From: Bacteroidales bacterium
GTDB taxonomy: Bacteria; Bacteroidota; Bacteroidia; Bacteroidales; F082
DNA: 38,248 nucleotides
Assembly (NCBI GenBank): GCA_016284305.1
Contig: JAEEON010000071.1
Span: 1-38,248, forward strand
Direction of reading: 5' to 3'
Part shown: in pieces, positions 1-8,339 of the stretch
How positions within the stretch are numbered: position 1 is the stretch's first letter
How the letters are laid out: the number at the start of each line of letters is the position of its first letter
The notes under the pieces: generated by a model
The model's input: only the letters and a program-made list of their open reading frames with translations
What the model was told of the DNA's origin: nothing
Database searches by the model: none
Translations under genes and position numbers: made by a program

Positions 1-2256
1 TATGTCCGCATGATGGCAGACCTGATGATGAACGAATACGAGTCCACCCTCATCCTGGCCTATGGCAATGAGGAGATGACTCTGGCCTTGAACGGCAACG
101 TCACCATCAGCAACACGGTGGAAGCTCCTACCTTCACTCCTGCCACTGGCACTTACATGAGCACTCAGTTGGTCAGCATCCTCTGCCCGACCGAGGGAGC
201 CACCATCTATTACACCACGGATGGCAGTGAGCCGAACGAGAACAGCACGGTCTATGCCGCACCCATCGAGGTCAGCAGCAGCATGGTCATCAAGGCCATC
301 GCCACGAAGCTGAACTGGATGAACAGTGAAGTGGTGACCGCGTCTTACGAAATCTCCCAGACGATGACCATTGCCGAAGCCAAGGCTTTGGAAATCAACG
401 AATACGCTACAGTTGAAGGCGTCGTAACCTTCATCGAAGGCAAAAATGTCTATATCCAAGACGCTACCGCAGGTATCAACCTCTACCTGAACAGCAATGC
501 TAGCAACGTGGCTATCGGTGACATGGTTAGAGCTTATGGTAAGAGAGCGACCTTCAATGGTTTGATCGAGCTTTCAGGTATCAACCCCAATGATGACAAC
601 CAGTTCAGTATCGTTTCGAACGACAACCCGCTGCCGCTTGTGGTTAAGACCATCGAGGAATGCCTTGCTGGTGGAGCTTACGAGCTGCAGAGCACGCGTG
701 TCATGATCCAGAACGCTGTTATCGGCACCATCAACACCAATGGCAATACGACGCTTACCCAGGGTGACAACACCATCAACATCTATAGGATTCCTGCACT
801 TGAGGATGTCGAAGCCAACAGCTTTGTCAACGTCATCGCAGTGATCGGCTATTACAATGCACCGCAGCTGCGTGTTGCCTTCGCTTCGGATGTCGAGGTT
901 CTTGAACCCAACCTGACGGTCACTCCGCTGAGCCTCCAAGGCTTCACCTACGAACAAAGCCAAGGTCCTTCAGCTACGCAGACCATCACCGTCAGCGGCC
1001 AGCATTTGGCTGAAAATGTCTTGCTGACTGCCGATCAGTATTTCGAGATGAGCTTGTCGGCCAATGGTGTTTACCATTCGACATTGAATCTGACTACTGA
1101 AGATGGCACGTTGAATGCTACTACCGTCTATGTCCGCATGATGGCTGGACTGGTGATGGGCAACTACGAGTCAAGCATCACCGTGGCTAACGGCGATGAA
1201 GAGATCCTGGTGAACCTGAGTGGTATCGTCACCATCAGCAATATGGTTGAGGCTCCTTCATTCAACCCTGCCGGTGGTTCCTACTTGAGCGCTCAGCTTG
1301 TCAGCATCCTTTGCCCGACGGAAGGCGCCACCATCCACTACACTATGGATGGAAGCAATCCAACCGAGAACAGCCCCGTTTACACCGAGCCTATCGAAGT
1401 CAACAGCACCTGTGTCATCAAGGCCATCGCTACAAAAGCAAACTGGATGAGTAGCTCCATTGTGACCGCATCGTATGAGATCTACAGCACCATGACCATT
1501 GCTGAAGCTCGTCAGCTTGCCAACAACCAGTATGCTACTGTTCAAGGTGTGGTGACTTTGGTAGATGGTCGCAACGTGTATATCCAAGACAACACCGCAG
1601 GTATCGTGCTCTACTTGAACAACAACACGGTTCCTTCCGACTTGAGTATCGGAGACATGGTCCGTAGCCATGGTAAGAAGTCTGTTTACAATGGTTTGGT
1701 GGAACTCACGGGCATCAAGGGTAACAACACGAACGAGTTTATGATCGTCTCGGAAGACAACACGCTGCCTTTGAACAACTTGACCATCAATCAGATTCAG
1801 GCCGACTACGATGCCGACAATCTCTTGCAAGCCACCCGTATCAAGATCAATAATGCTATCATTCGTAGCATCAACTACAACGGCAACTCTTTGATCACGC
1901 AAGGTGATGCACAGATTAATATTTATAAGATGCCTTATGTGGAAGGACTCGAAGTTGGAGACAATGTCACTGTGACGGGTGTGATTGGCTGCTACAATGC
2001 TCCTCAGATCCTGGTGGCACAAAGCACCGACATCACCTATACTCATCGTCCAACGATCGTTGCTTCCCCGAATAGCATGCCGACCCTCGACTATGTCGTT
2101 GGTGAAGGACCTTCACAAGTACAGACCTTGATGGTCAGCGGCACGCACCTTATGGGTTATATCCAAATCACCGCTAGTGAGAACTTTGAGATTTCTGATT
2201 CAGATGGTGAGTATTTCCAGCCCACTTCAAGTATGCTTCTCGCCCCTGTCGGTGAT
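1..2256 (+). repeat. Tandem 1,128-bp in-frame coding repeat (two visible units)
   Basis: TATGTCCGC at base 1 recurs at 1129, and GTCAGCATC at 172 recurs at 1300, giving an exact 1,128-base (376-residue) period. Each unit holds a chitobiase-C-like, an OB-fold-like and an Ig-like domain. A more divergent Ig-like module follows from about 2040. Because the window begins inside a unit, more copies may lie upstream. Confidence 0.85.
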
Positions 2257-5082
2257 GAACTTGCTCCTACCCCAGTGTATGTCCGTCTGAAGGCTGGCTT
2301 GCCTCTCGGCATGTACAACGAATCGCTTGTTCTCAGCTCAGAAGGCGCCGATGAGGTGTATGTAAGCTGCACTGGTAACGTCCATGAAGAAGGTGATCAA
2401 AACGGCTGGAGAAAGATCAATGACTTGAGTGAAGTCGTTGAAGGAAGCCGCATCATCATCGCTGCCCGTTACGACAACGAGAACACGAGCAGCTACTACG
2501 CCATGACTGCTTCCACTTCTGGCAAGCCTACGGGTGTGTTGTTCAGCTCTGAAATGTCAGGTGCTGACGAAGTGCTTCCTGCTGCAATTACCAATGAGGC
2601 CGACACTTATGCTTGGACCATTGGCAGACTTGGTGAGCTTTACACCTTCACCAATGAGGCTGGCTCATTGCTCGGCTACTCATCTAGCACCAACTTCGCC
2701 ACTGGTGGCGAAAACATCGGCTGGAGCATCGTATCGGGCACTTCCATCGACACCGGAGTGATGGTCTCTAACTATACCGCTTTCAACATCATCAACGGCA
2801 ACGTCACCAACCGTGCCGCTGCCTTGAATGGTAACCATAACTTCGGTCCTTACTCCACTTCCAACATGACCAATGGCAATGGTGCCAACTACAACTTCTA
2901 CCTCGACATCTTCCTTAGCAGCTCTTCCGCCACACCTACGGTCAGCACGCCGGTCTTCGCACCTGTTGCTGGCACCTATTATGAGGAAATCGATGTGGCT
3001 ATCGAATGCGCCACTGAAGATGCTACGGTGTATTACAGCGACAGCTCCGAAGATGGTCCTTGGACGGTTTACACGACACCGATCCATCTTGCATCAAGCG
3101 CCACCTTGTGGGCTTACGCTGAGAAGGAAGGTTACAACACCAGCGCTGTTGTCAGTGCGGAATACATTATCAATGCCGGTATGGTGATTCTCTTCGACCA
3201 AGATTGGGAAGAGGATTGGGATGGTTGGACAGAGGTTAGTGTGATTGGTGAACCTCAATGGGGAATCAACTCCCACTCTGGTAACCACTACGCATACGCC
3301 AATGCTTATAACCAAGGTCAGACTGAAGACTGGCTGATCTCGCCTGCCTTCGACCTTGACGCCCATCCGGATGCCATTCTCAACTTCCGTACCGCTCGCA
3401 ACTACTCGGGTCCGGATATTGAAGTGTACTTCTCCAACGACTATGATGGTGAACATCCCAGTGAAGCTACTTGGCAGCCCATCGATTGCGAACTTTCGCA
3501 AGGCAATGGCTGGAACTGGGTAGAAACAGGTGACATCTCCATGAGCGGCTTTAACGGAAGCAACTGCTACATTGCCTACCGTTACACTTCAACGGAAGAC
3601 TTGGCTGCAGGTTGGGAGGTCGATGACATCCTGCTATACTGCAACGGCACTTCTGAGAATCCATACCTCAACGCCACTCCGAACGCATTGTCTGGTTTCA
3701 CTCATCTCGAAGGTCAAGGCCCATCTGCATCACAGAGCTTCGTGCTGACCGGTGGCAACCTGCCTCCTGTCCCCGGCTCCGATGAAGGTGCTGTTTTGGT
3801 TTACTTCACCAACAACTTCGACTTCGAGATTTCTCTTGATGACCAGGAGTATTCTTCAAGCCTCTACATCCCTGTTGTAGGCACTCTTGACCCGACAACG
3901 ATTTACGTTCGTTTGAATGGTACTGAGATTGGTCATTACGAGACGGATCTCACCATCGAAGGCTCAGGCGATGTCAGCATCACAGTGGCACTCTCTGGTG
4001 ATGTCCTCAGTGCTGATCAACCTGGACTTGATGCATTCATGCCGGTCTATATCCAAGGCAACAACGGCTCCAACAACAACAGAGTCCCGATTGCCATCGC
4101 GGTCTATCTTGCTAATTTAGAGCCTAATACAACCTATCGTTATGTTAATCAGTTTGTTGACGACAACGATGGTCCTGAGACTCCAGGTGCAGGTAATGTG
4201 ATTTATGCTAATCCGAATGGATTCTATCGCACCACCAGCCCAAGTCTTGCCACTGAAGGCGATTATGGCGAGTTTACCACCGATGAAAACGGTGACGCCT
4301 TTGCTTGGTTCATCAACGAGCCTACTGCCAACACTCGTTTCACTCCTGGCAATCACGTGTATCTGCGTATCCGACTCAACGACGGTCAAAGGGGTACCGA
4401 TGTTGCTCACATCCTCACTACCGAAGACTTCGCTACGGTGCTCAACTTCGGTACAGGAAACAGCGGCAACGAAGGTACGGCCTTCTATGCCTCCTCGGAA
4501 GAGGATCCTATGACCTTTGTGATGATGTTCTCCGACGACTATGACTTCCGTCCCACCTATTCAACCACTGTTGAGACCACGGGCATTGATTACGCTAGCA
4601 TCAACCAGTATGCCGACTTCTATAAAGAAGAGGTCGCTGGTAAGGATGGCTACTTCGGCGGTATCATCCCGAATAACAACGAGAAGGGTATCAACATCAT
4701 CTGGGTGTTGGATATGGAAAGCTACGTCATCGGTGAATACTACACCGAAAATGGTGACGGCATTTGGGGCGAGGTTACTACTGCCAACCTGACTGGAGGC
4801 ATTGAGAACCCCGTTTACCTCGACCTCATCTCATTGAGTGTTGAAGAAGGCGAAGCCTTGAATGTCAAAGTTTGGAACCGCGAACACGAAATTATCGTGG
4901 AGAATGCTGAAGCACAGGGCATGAAGATGATGGTTTACAACCTCCATGGCCAACCAGTGATGACCAGGAACATCGCTGCCCAAAGCAACGTCAGAATACC
5001 TCACAACCTTTCGTACGGACTGTATGTCATTACTTTAGAGAATGCACAAGGCAAGATGTCCGCAAAGATTGTGGTTAGATAA
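1..5082 (+). CDS. Giant T9SS-secreted multidomain repeat protein (5' end outside window)
   Basis: The frame is open from base 1, where it reads Y-V-R-M-M, a phrase that recurs at base 1129, so the gene starts upstream of the window. About 1,693 residues are visible. In order they show: the end of an Ig-like module; a chitobiase-C-like domain (around residues 40-115, TDGS motif); an OB-fold-like domain (to about 300); an Ig-like domain; the same three domains again with a 376-residue period; a lectin-like stretch; another chitobiase-C-like domain (about 980-1055); a cleaved-adhesin/choice-of-anchor-J domain (about 1060-1210); and a final beta-rich part. The last 75 residues match the T9SS type A sorting domain, ending K-I-V-V-R. 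I infer export by the Por system and surface anchoring or release. No catalytic domain is visible, so binding or adhesion is a guess. The stop is followed at once by a terminator. Confidence 0.9.
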   Translation, partial: YVRMMADLMMNEYESTLILAYGNEEMTLALNGNVTISNTVEAPTFTPATGTYMSTQLVSILCPTEGATIYYTTDGSEPNENSTVYAAPIEVSSSMVIKAIATKLNWMNSEVVTASYEISQTMTIAEAKALEINEYATVEGVVTFIEGKNVYIQDATAGINLYLNSNASNVAIGDMVRAYGKRATFNGLIELSGINPNDDNQFSIVSNDNPLPLVVKTIEECLAGGAYELQSTRVMIQNAVIGTINTNGNTTLTQGDNTINIYRIPALEDVEANSFVNVIAVIGYYNAPQLRVAFASDVEVLEPNLTVTPLSLQGFTYEQSQGPSATQTITVSGQHLAENVLLTADQYFEMSLSANGVYHSTLNLTTEDGTLNATTVYVRMMAGLVMGNYESSITVANGDEEILVNLSGIVTISNMVEAPSFNPAGGSYLSAQLVSILCPTEGATIHYTMDGSNPTENSPVYTEPIEVNSTCVIKAIATKANWMSSSIVTASYEIYSTMTIAEARQLANNQYATVQGVVTLVDGRNVYIQDNTAGIVLYLNNNTVPSDLSIGDMVRSHGKKSVYNGLVELTGIKGNNTNEFMIVSEDNTLPLNNLTINQIQADYDADNLLQATRIKINNAIIRSINYNGNSLITQGDAQINIYKMPYVEGLEVGDNVTVTGVIGCYNAPQILVAQSTDITYTHRPTIVASPNSMPTLDYVVGEGPSQVQTLMVSGTHLMGYIQITASENFEISDSDGEYFQPTSSMLLAPVGDELAPTPVYVRLKAGLPLGMYNESLVLSSEGADEVYVSCTGNVHEEGDQNGWRKINDLSEVVEGSRIIIAARYDNENTSSYYAMTASTSGKPTGVLFSSEMSGADEVLPAAITNEADTYAWTIGRLGELYTFTNEAGSLLGYSSSTNFATGGENIGWSIVSGTSIDTGVMVSNYTAFNIINGNVTNRAAALNGNHNFGPYSTSNMTNGNGANYNFYLDIFLSSSSATPTVSTPVFAPVAGTYYEEIDVAIECATEDATVYYSDSSEDGPWTVYTTPIHLASSATLWAYAEKEGYNTSAVVSAEYIINAGMVILFDQDWEEDWDGWTEVSVIGEPQWGINSHSGNHYAYANAYNQGQTEDWLISPAFDLDAHPDAILNFRTARNYSGPDIEVYFSNDYDGEHPSEATWQPIDCELSQGNGWNWVETGDISMSGFNGSNCYIAYRYTSTEDLAAGWEVDDILLYCNGTSENPYLNATPNALSGFTHLEGQGPSASQSFVLTGGNLPPVPGSDEGAVLVYFTNNFDFEISLDDQEYSSSLYIPVVGTLDPTTIYVRLNGTEIGHYETDLTIEGSGDVSITVALSGDVLSADQPGLDAFMPVYIQGNNGSNNNRVPIAIAVYLANLEPNTTYRYVNQFVDDNDGPETPGAGNVIYANPNGFYRTTSPSLATEGDYGEFTTDENGDAFAWFINEPTANTRFTPGNHVYLRIRLNDGQRGTDVAHILTTEDFATVLNFGTGNSGNEGTAFYASSEEDPMTFVMMFSDDYDFRPTYSTTVETTGIDYASINQYADFYKEEVAGKDGYFGGIIPNNNEKGINIIWVLDMESYVIGEYYTENGDGIWGEVTTANLTGGIENPVYLDLISLSVEEGEALNVKVWNREHEIIVENAEAQGMKMMVYNLHGQPVMTRNIAAQSNVRIPHNLSYGLYVITLENAQGKMSAKIVVR

Positions 5083-5107
5083 TTCATAGTTAAACATTTT
5101 GGTTAAG

Positions 5108-5137
5108 AACCAGGAGGAGCAATCCTCCTGGTTTTTT
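5108..5137 (+). terminator. Rho-independent terminator after the T9SS protein gene
   Basis: A perfect 11-bp stem (5108-5118 with 5123-5133) closes a GCAA tetraloop and runs into six T residues. It lies 25 bases past the plus-strand stop and directly abuts the mnmE stop codon, so on the other strand it may also terminate mnmE, though the T-run there is weak. Confidence 0.9.
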
Positions 5138-6590
5138 ATTTACCCACGCAAAAACGGCTGAACACGGATCCAAGCACCTCATCCGTGGTGATTTCACCCG
5201 TGATGGTGCCAAGGTAATAAAGCGCTTCGCGGAGGTCTTGAGCCACAAGGTCAGTGGGGATTCCTTCTTCAAGGCCACGACGAACGGCATCCAAACTTGC
5301 TGAGGCATGGTTGAGTGCCTCAAAATGGCGCACATTGCTGACCAAGGTAGTATCCTGATGAGCACTCCTTCCCTGTTGGATTTCTTCCAAAGTATGACGC
5401 AACTGATCCAGTCCTTTGCCGGTCTTGGCCGAAAGGGTTTGGATATAAATGTGTTTCGACGACTCACTTTGAGACTCACAAACCGTGTTCTTCAAACGGT
5501 CGATGCTCTCTGCCCCCAGTTCCGGACAACGGTCCGACTTGTTTAAGAGAAAGACCAAAATTTGCTGTTTGGGATCGGTCTTTTCAAGGATGAGACGGGC
5601 AGCTTCCGTCATGGCCTCAAATCCTTCGGTCATGTCAATCAGTCCCAAGACGATATCGGCTTCATTGATCTTACGGAAAGTGCGCTCGATACCGATCTTC
5701 TCGATGGTCTCGTCGGTCTCACGGATGCCTGCAGTGTCAATGAATCGGAACAAAGTACCATTGATGTTCATTACCTCCTCGATGCTATCGCGAGTGGTGC
5801 CCGCAATGTCGGATACGATAGCACGTTCCTCTTGAAGCAAGGCATTGAGCAATGTTGATTTGCCCGTGTTGGTCGCTCCAACGATGGCCACTGGGACTCC
5901 GTTTTTAATGGCGTTGCCCAAACGGAATGACTCTGTCAACCGATGGATATGATCTTGCGTAGTCTGAAGCAGTGCTTTCAGCCTCGACCGATCGGCAAAT
6001 TCCACGTCCTCTTCGGAGAAGTCCAGCTCAAGTTCAATCAACGAAGTGATTTCCACCAGACGTGAGCGCAAGTCACGCAATTCTTGCGAGAAGCCTCCTT
6101 TCAGTTGGTTCATGGCCAAGCGATGTTCGGCCTCGCTTTGCGAAGCGATAAGGTCAGCCACCGCCTCAGCCTGGGCCAAGTCGAACTTACGGTTGACGAA
6201 GGCACGACGCGTGTATTCCCCAGGCATGGCCATCCTTGCTCCTTGTTCCACCAGAAGCTCCATCAAACGTTGCTGCACATACAGCGAGCCATGCACACTG
6301 ATCTCAACCGAGTCCTCACCCGTAAACGAATGCGGTGCGACAAAAAACGTCACCAACACCTCGTCAAGGGTCTCAGGCTCCTTTGACGAATCAGGAATAA
6401 CGATATGCCCATAATAGGACCGATAACCTTCAATCTTCTCTTTGGGGAAAGGCTTGTCGTGCTGGTAAAACAATCGGCAAACAATCTCATGCGCCTGCGG
6501 GCCTGAGATACGGACCACTGCGATGGCGCCCATCCCCGAAGGAGTTGCCACTGCACAGATCGTGTCATCGGATAAAAAACTTGTTCTCAT
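5136..6590 (-). CDS. mnmE: tRNA uridine-5-carboxymethylaminomethyl(34) synthesis GTPase MnmE
   Basis: MnmE works with MnmG to add the cmnm5 group to U34 of tRNAs. The 484-residue protein has the N-terminal formyl-THF-binding domain (GxGAIAVVRISG near residues 19-30), a helical domain, and an inserted G domain with P-loop GATNTGKS (238-245) and DTAG (285-288). It ends in C-V-G-K, matching the family's catalytic C-terminal CxGK. The frame stays open upstream to 6659, but the start at 6590 places the conserved N-terminus normally and sits below a TAnnTTTG promoter, so I chose it. It diverges from truA, another tRNA modification gene. Confidence 0.96.
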   Translation of the reverse strand: MRTSFLSDDTICAVATPSGMGAIAVVRISGPQAHEIVCRLFYQHDKPFPKEKIEGYRSYYGHIVIPDSSKEPETLDEVLVTFFVAPHSFTGEDSVEISVHGSLYVQQRLMELLVEQGARMAMPGEYTRRAFVNRKFDLAQAEAVADLIASQSEAEHRLAMNQLKGGFSQELRDLRSRLVEITSLIELELDFSEEDVEFADRSRLKALLQTTQDHIHRLTESFRLGNAIKNGVPVAIVGATNTGKSTLLNALLQEERAIVSDIAGTTRDSIEEVMNINGTLFRFIDTAGIRETDETIEKIGIERTFRKINEADIVLGLIDMTEGFEAMTEAARLILEKTDPKQQILVFLLNKSDRCPELGAESIDRLKNTVCESQSESSKHIYIQTLSAKTGKGLDQLRHTLEEIQQGRSAHQDTTLVSNVRHFEALNHASASLDAVRRGLEEGIPTDLVAQDLREALYYLGTITGEITTDEVLGSVFSRFCVGK

Positions 6591-6608
6591 TCTTCTGGAA
6601 TTTGTTGG

Positions 6609-6616
6609 CAAAGATA
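6609..6616 (-). promoter_or_regulatory. mnmE -7 promoter element TATCTTTG
   Basis: Reads TATCTTTG on the minus strand (consensus TAnnTTTG), 18 bases before the mnmE start at 6590. It lies between the -33 and -7 elements of the opposing truA promoter, so the two promoters physically overlap. Confidence 0.65.
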
Positions 6617-6626
6617 GTCTATTTTG

Positions 6627-6634
6627 TAATTTTG
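6627..6634 (+). promoter_or_regulatory. truA -7 promoter element TAATTTTG
   Basis: TAATTTTG lies only 4 bases before the truA ATG, with TTG 19 bases upstream (6605-6607) as a -33 element. Transcription would begin at or beside the ATG, so the mRNA may be leaderless. Confidence 0.7.
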
Positions 6635-6638
6635 CGAC

Positions 6639-7382
6639 ATGAAAAGGTATTTTATCCATCTGGCCTATAACGGATCACGCTACTGCGGATGGCAGATTCA
6701 GCCGGACATGCTCACAGTGCAGTCTGAACTGGAACGGTGCCTTAGCCTGAAACTTGGGCAACCCATCAACGTCACGGGATGCGGTCGTACCGATACAGGG
6801 GTCCATGCAAGAAACTACTATGCACATTTCGACACCGAGAAGTCTCTTGACAATTGTGAGGATCTCGCCTATCGCTTAAACATGTTCCTGCCTCGCGACA
6901 TTGTGGTTTATCGCATCTACGAGGTTCCAGCAGAGTTTCATGCACGATTCGATGCGGTGTCGCGTACCTACCATTATTATCTCACCCAACATAAAAACCC
7001 ATTTCATCTCGAGGATGCCTATTACCTCTATGGCGACTTAAACGTGGAGGCCATGCAGCAAGCCGCCGACAGCCTTTTCGATTACACGGACTTTACCAGC
7101 TTCAGCAAGCTTCATACCCAAGTCAAGACCAACGACTGCAAGATCATGGAAGCCCAGTGGTTCAGGCAAAACGACTTGTTGGTGTTTCGCATCAAAGCGG
7201 ACCGATTCCTTCGCAACATGGTGAGAGCCATTGTTGGAACGATGCTTGAAGTCGGGAAAGGCCGACTCAACGTGGAAGGGTTTCGTTCAGTCATCGAGAA
7301 AAAAGACCGCTGTTCTGCAGGGGAATCCGTACCCGCTCATGCCCTCTTCCTGGAAGATGTCGAATATCCTCCCCTGGCTTAA
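6639..7382 (+). CDS. truA: tRNA pseudouridine(38-40) synthase TruA
   Basis: TruA isomerises uridines 38-40 in the anticodon arm of many tRNAs. The 247-residue protein has normal family length and the motif GCGRTDTGVHA (residues 47-57), with catalytic Asp52. The C-terminal half carries the family's R-F-L-R-N-M-V-R motif. Its stop codon shares a TTAA with the stop of the convergent sigma-like gene, a four-base overlap. There is no room for a ribosome-binding site if the promoter at 6627 is used. Confidence 0.96.
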   Translation: MKRYFIHLAYNGSRYCGWQIQPDMLTVQSELERCLSLKLGQPINVTGCGRTDTGVHARNYYAHFDTEKSLDNCEDLAYRLNMFLPRDIVVYRIYEVPAEFHARFDAVSRTYHYYLTQHKNPFHLEDAYYLYGDLNVEAMQQAADSLFDYTDFTSFSKLHTQVKTNDCKIMEAQWFRQNDLLVFRIKADRFLRNMVRAIVGTMLEVGKGRLNVEGFRSVIEKKDRCSAGESVPAHALFLEDVEYPPLA

Positions 7383-8281
7383 CGAGAGAGAAACCCTTTG
7401 ATATTTTCATAAAGATCCTTGATGCTTTCAAACTCTTTATTGCCATAAGCGGCTTGTTGTTCATGCATCAAGACGTCCTTGCCATGACTGTATCTCATCC
7501 GAAGATTGTTAATCTCATCGGCATTGGGAAGTTGTTCGAGGGTGAGACGATAATACTTAGCCAGAGCCTGATATAGATGTTCAAAACCAATTAACAATTC
7601 TTCGCTCATGGCGATGTGTTCTACATCAAGGTCGAGCGTTCCTCCTTCTTCTTGCAAGCTGATGTATCTCAAGAAGCGATCCTTTTGACGTTTGGTATAA
7701 ACGCGATAGGTGCTGGCGTTGAGTTTCAAGGCTTGAGCCATCTCCTCTTGCGGGATGGCATTGCGATGGTCAAGGAACGAGAGCAGCAATCGGTAAAGAA
7801 CAAAACGTTTCATCGTTGCCAGTTGCTGATCCGCATAGGCTATGGCATTGACCAAGTACTGACGCATCTGTTCTTCCGTGATCAGGCGTTCTTCTTCTCG
7901 GTTGATAATCATGGCAACAGTTTGGTTTACCCGTTCACGCTCAGCGTCTTTCACCTTGTTAAGCAAAAAGTTACGATAAGTGCTCAACACCCAGGCAAAA
8001 AAAGCATCCTTATTCTTTATGCTACGGAGCATCGCAAAAGGAGGAGCATCGGAACGGGGATTGTCGTCATAAAGATAAAGGAAGAAGTCGTCAATAGTGT
8101 CGTTAAAATCCTCAATGAGTCCATAGCCATGCGATTCATAAATGATCCTCAAGGCTTGCGCAAGCCGGTATTTCAGCAAATAATACGCAGCTTCAGCCGT
8201 CGTTTCAGACTGATTTAGAATGAATTCATAATAATTGGAAGCCGAACAACGACTTAACGATTCTTTAATTTGATTTTGCAT
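7379..8281 (-). CDS. Sigma-70-like (ECF-type) RNA polymerase sigma factor, divergent
   Basis: The 300-residue protein resembles ECF sigma factors. Residues about 55-115 look like region 2: an acidic D-D-F-F-x-Y-L-Y helix, then A-F-F-A-W-V-L-S-T-Y-R-N-F, like the region 2.4 F-x-x-W-L-x-x-I-x-x-N signature. Residues about 165-205 look like a region 4 helix-turn-helix (IPQEEMAQALKLNASTYRVY). A C-terminal extension of roughly 80 residues is not recognised. No anti-sigma gene is adjacent. Another helix-turn-helix regulator is possible. The start is fixed by the promoter at 8302. Confidence 0.6.
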   Translation of the reverse strand: MQNQIKESLSRCSASNYYEFILNQSETTAEAAYYLLKYRLAQALRIIYESHGYGLIEDFNDTIDDFFLYLYDDNPRSDAPPFAMLRSIKNKDAFFAWVLSTYRNFLLNKVKDAERERVNQTVAMIINREEERLITEEQMRQYLVNAIAYADQQLATMKRFVLYRLLLSFLDHRNAIPQEEMAQALKLNASTYRVYTKRQKDRFLRYISLQEEGGTLDLDVEHIAMSEELLIGFEHLYQALAKYYRLTLEQLPNADEINNLRMRYSHGKDVLMHEQQAAYGNKEFESIKDLYENIKGFLSR

Positions 8282-8301
8282 ACATAAGTAAAATAACTCT
8301 A

Positions 8302-8309
8302 CAAAAGTA
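8302..8309 (-). promoter_or_regulatory. -7 promoter element TACTTTTG of the sigma-like gene
   Basis: TACTTTTG on the minus strand, 20 bases before the start at 8281, in the gap between the M23 peptidase stop and this gene. A TTTG lies about 22 bases further upstream. This indicates separate transcription from the peptidase gene. Confidence 0.65.
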
Positions 8310-8339
8310 GAAATTATTTACATATGCATTGCAAATTCT

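Noticed and set aside
1258..3501. Several long minus-strand open frames opposite the T9SS protein
   Set aside because: They are antisense shadows of the repeat protein, with valine/aspartate-rich unnatural composition and no start signals.
6591..6659. Longer N-terminus of MnmE starting at 6659
   Set aside because: It would add 23 residues absent from the family, overlap truA, and contain the mnmE promoter.
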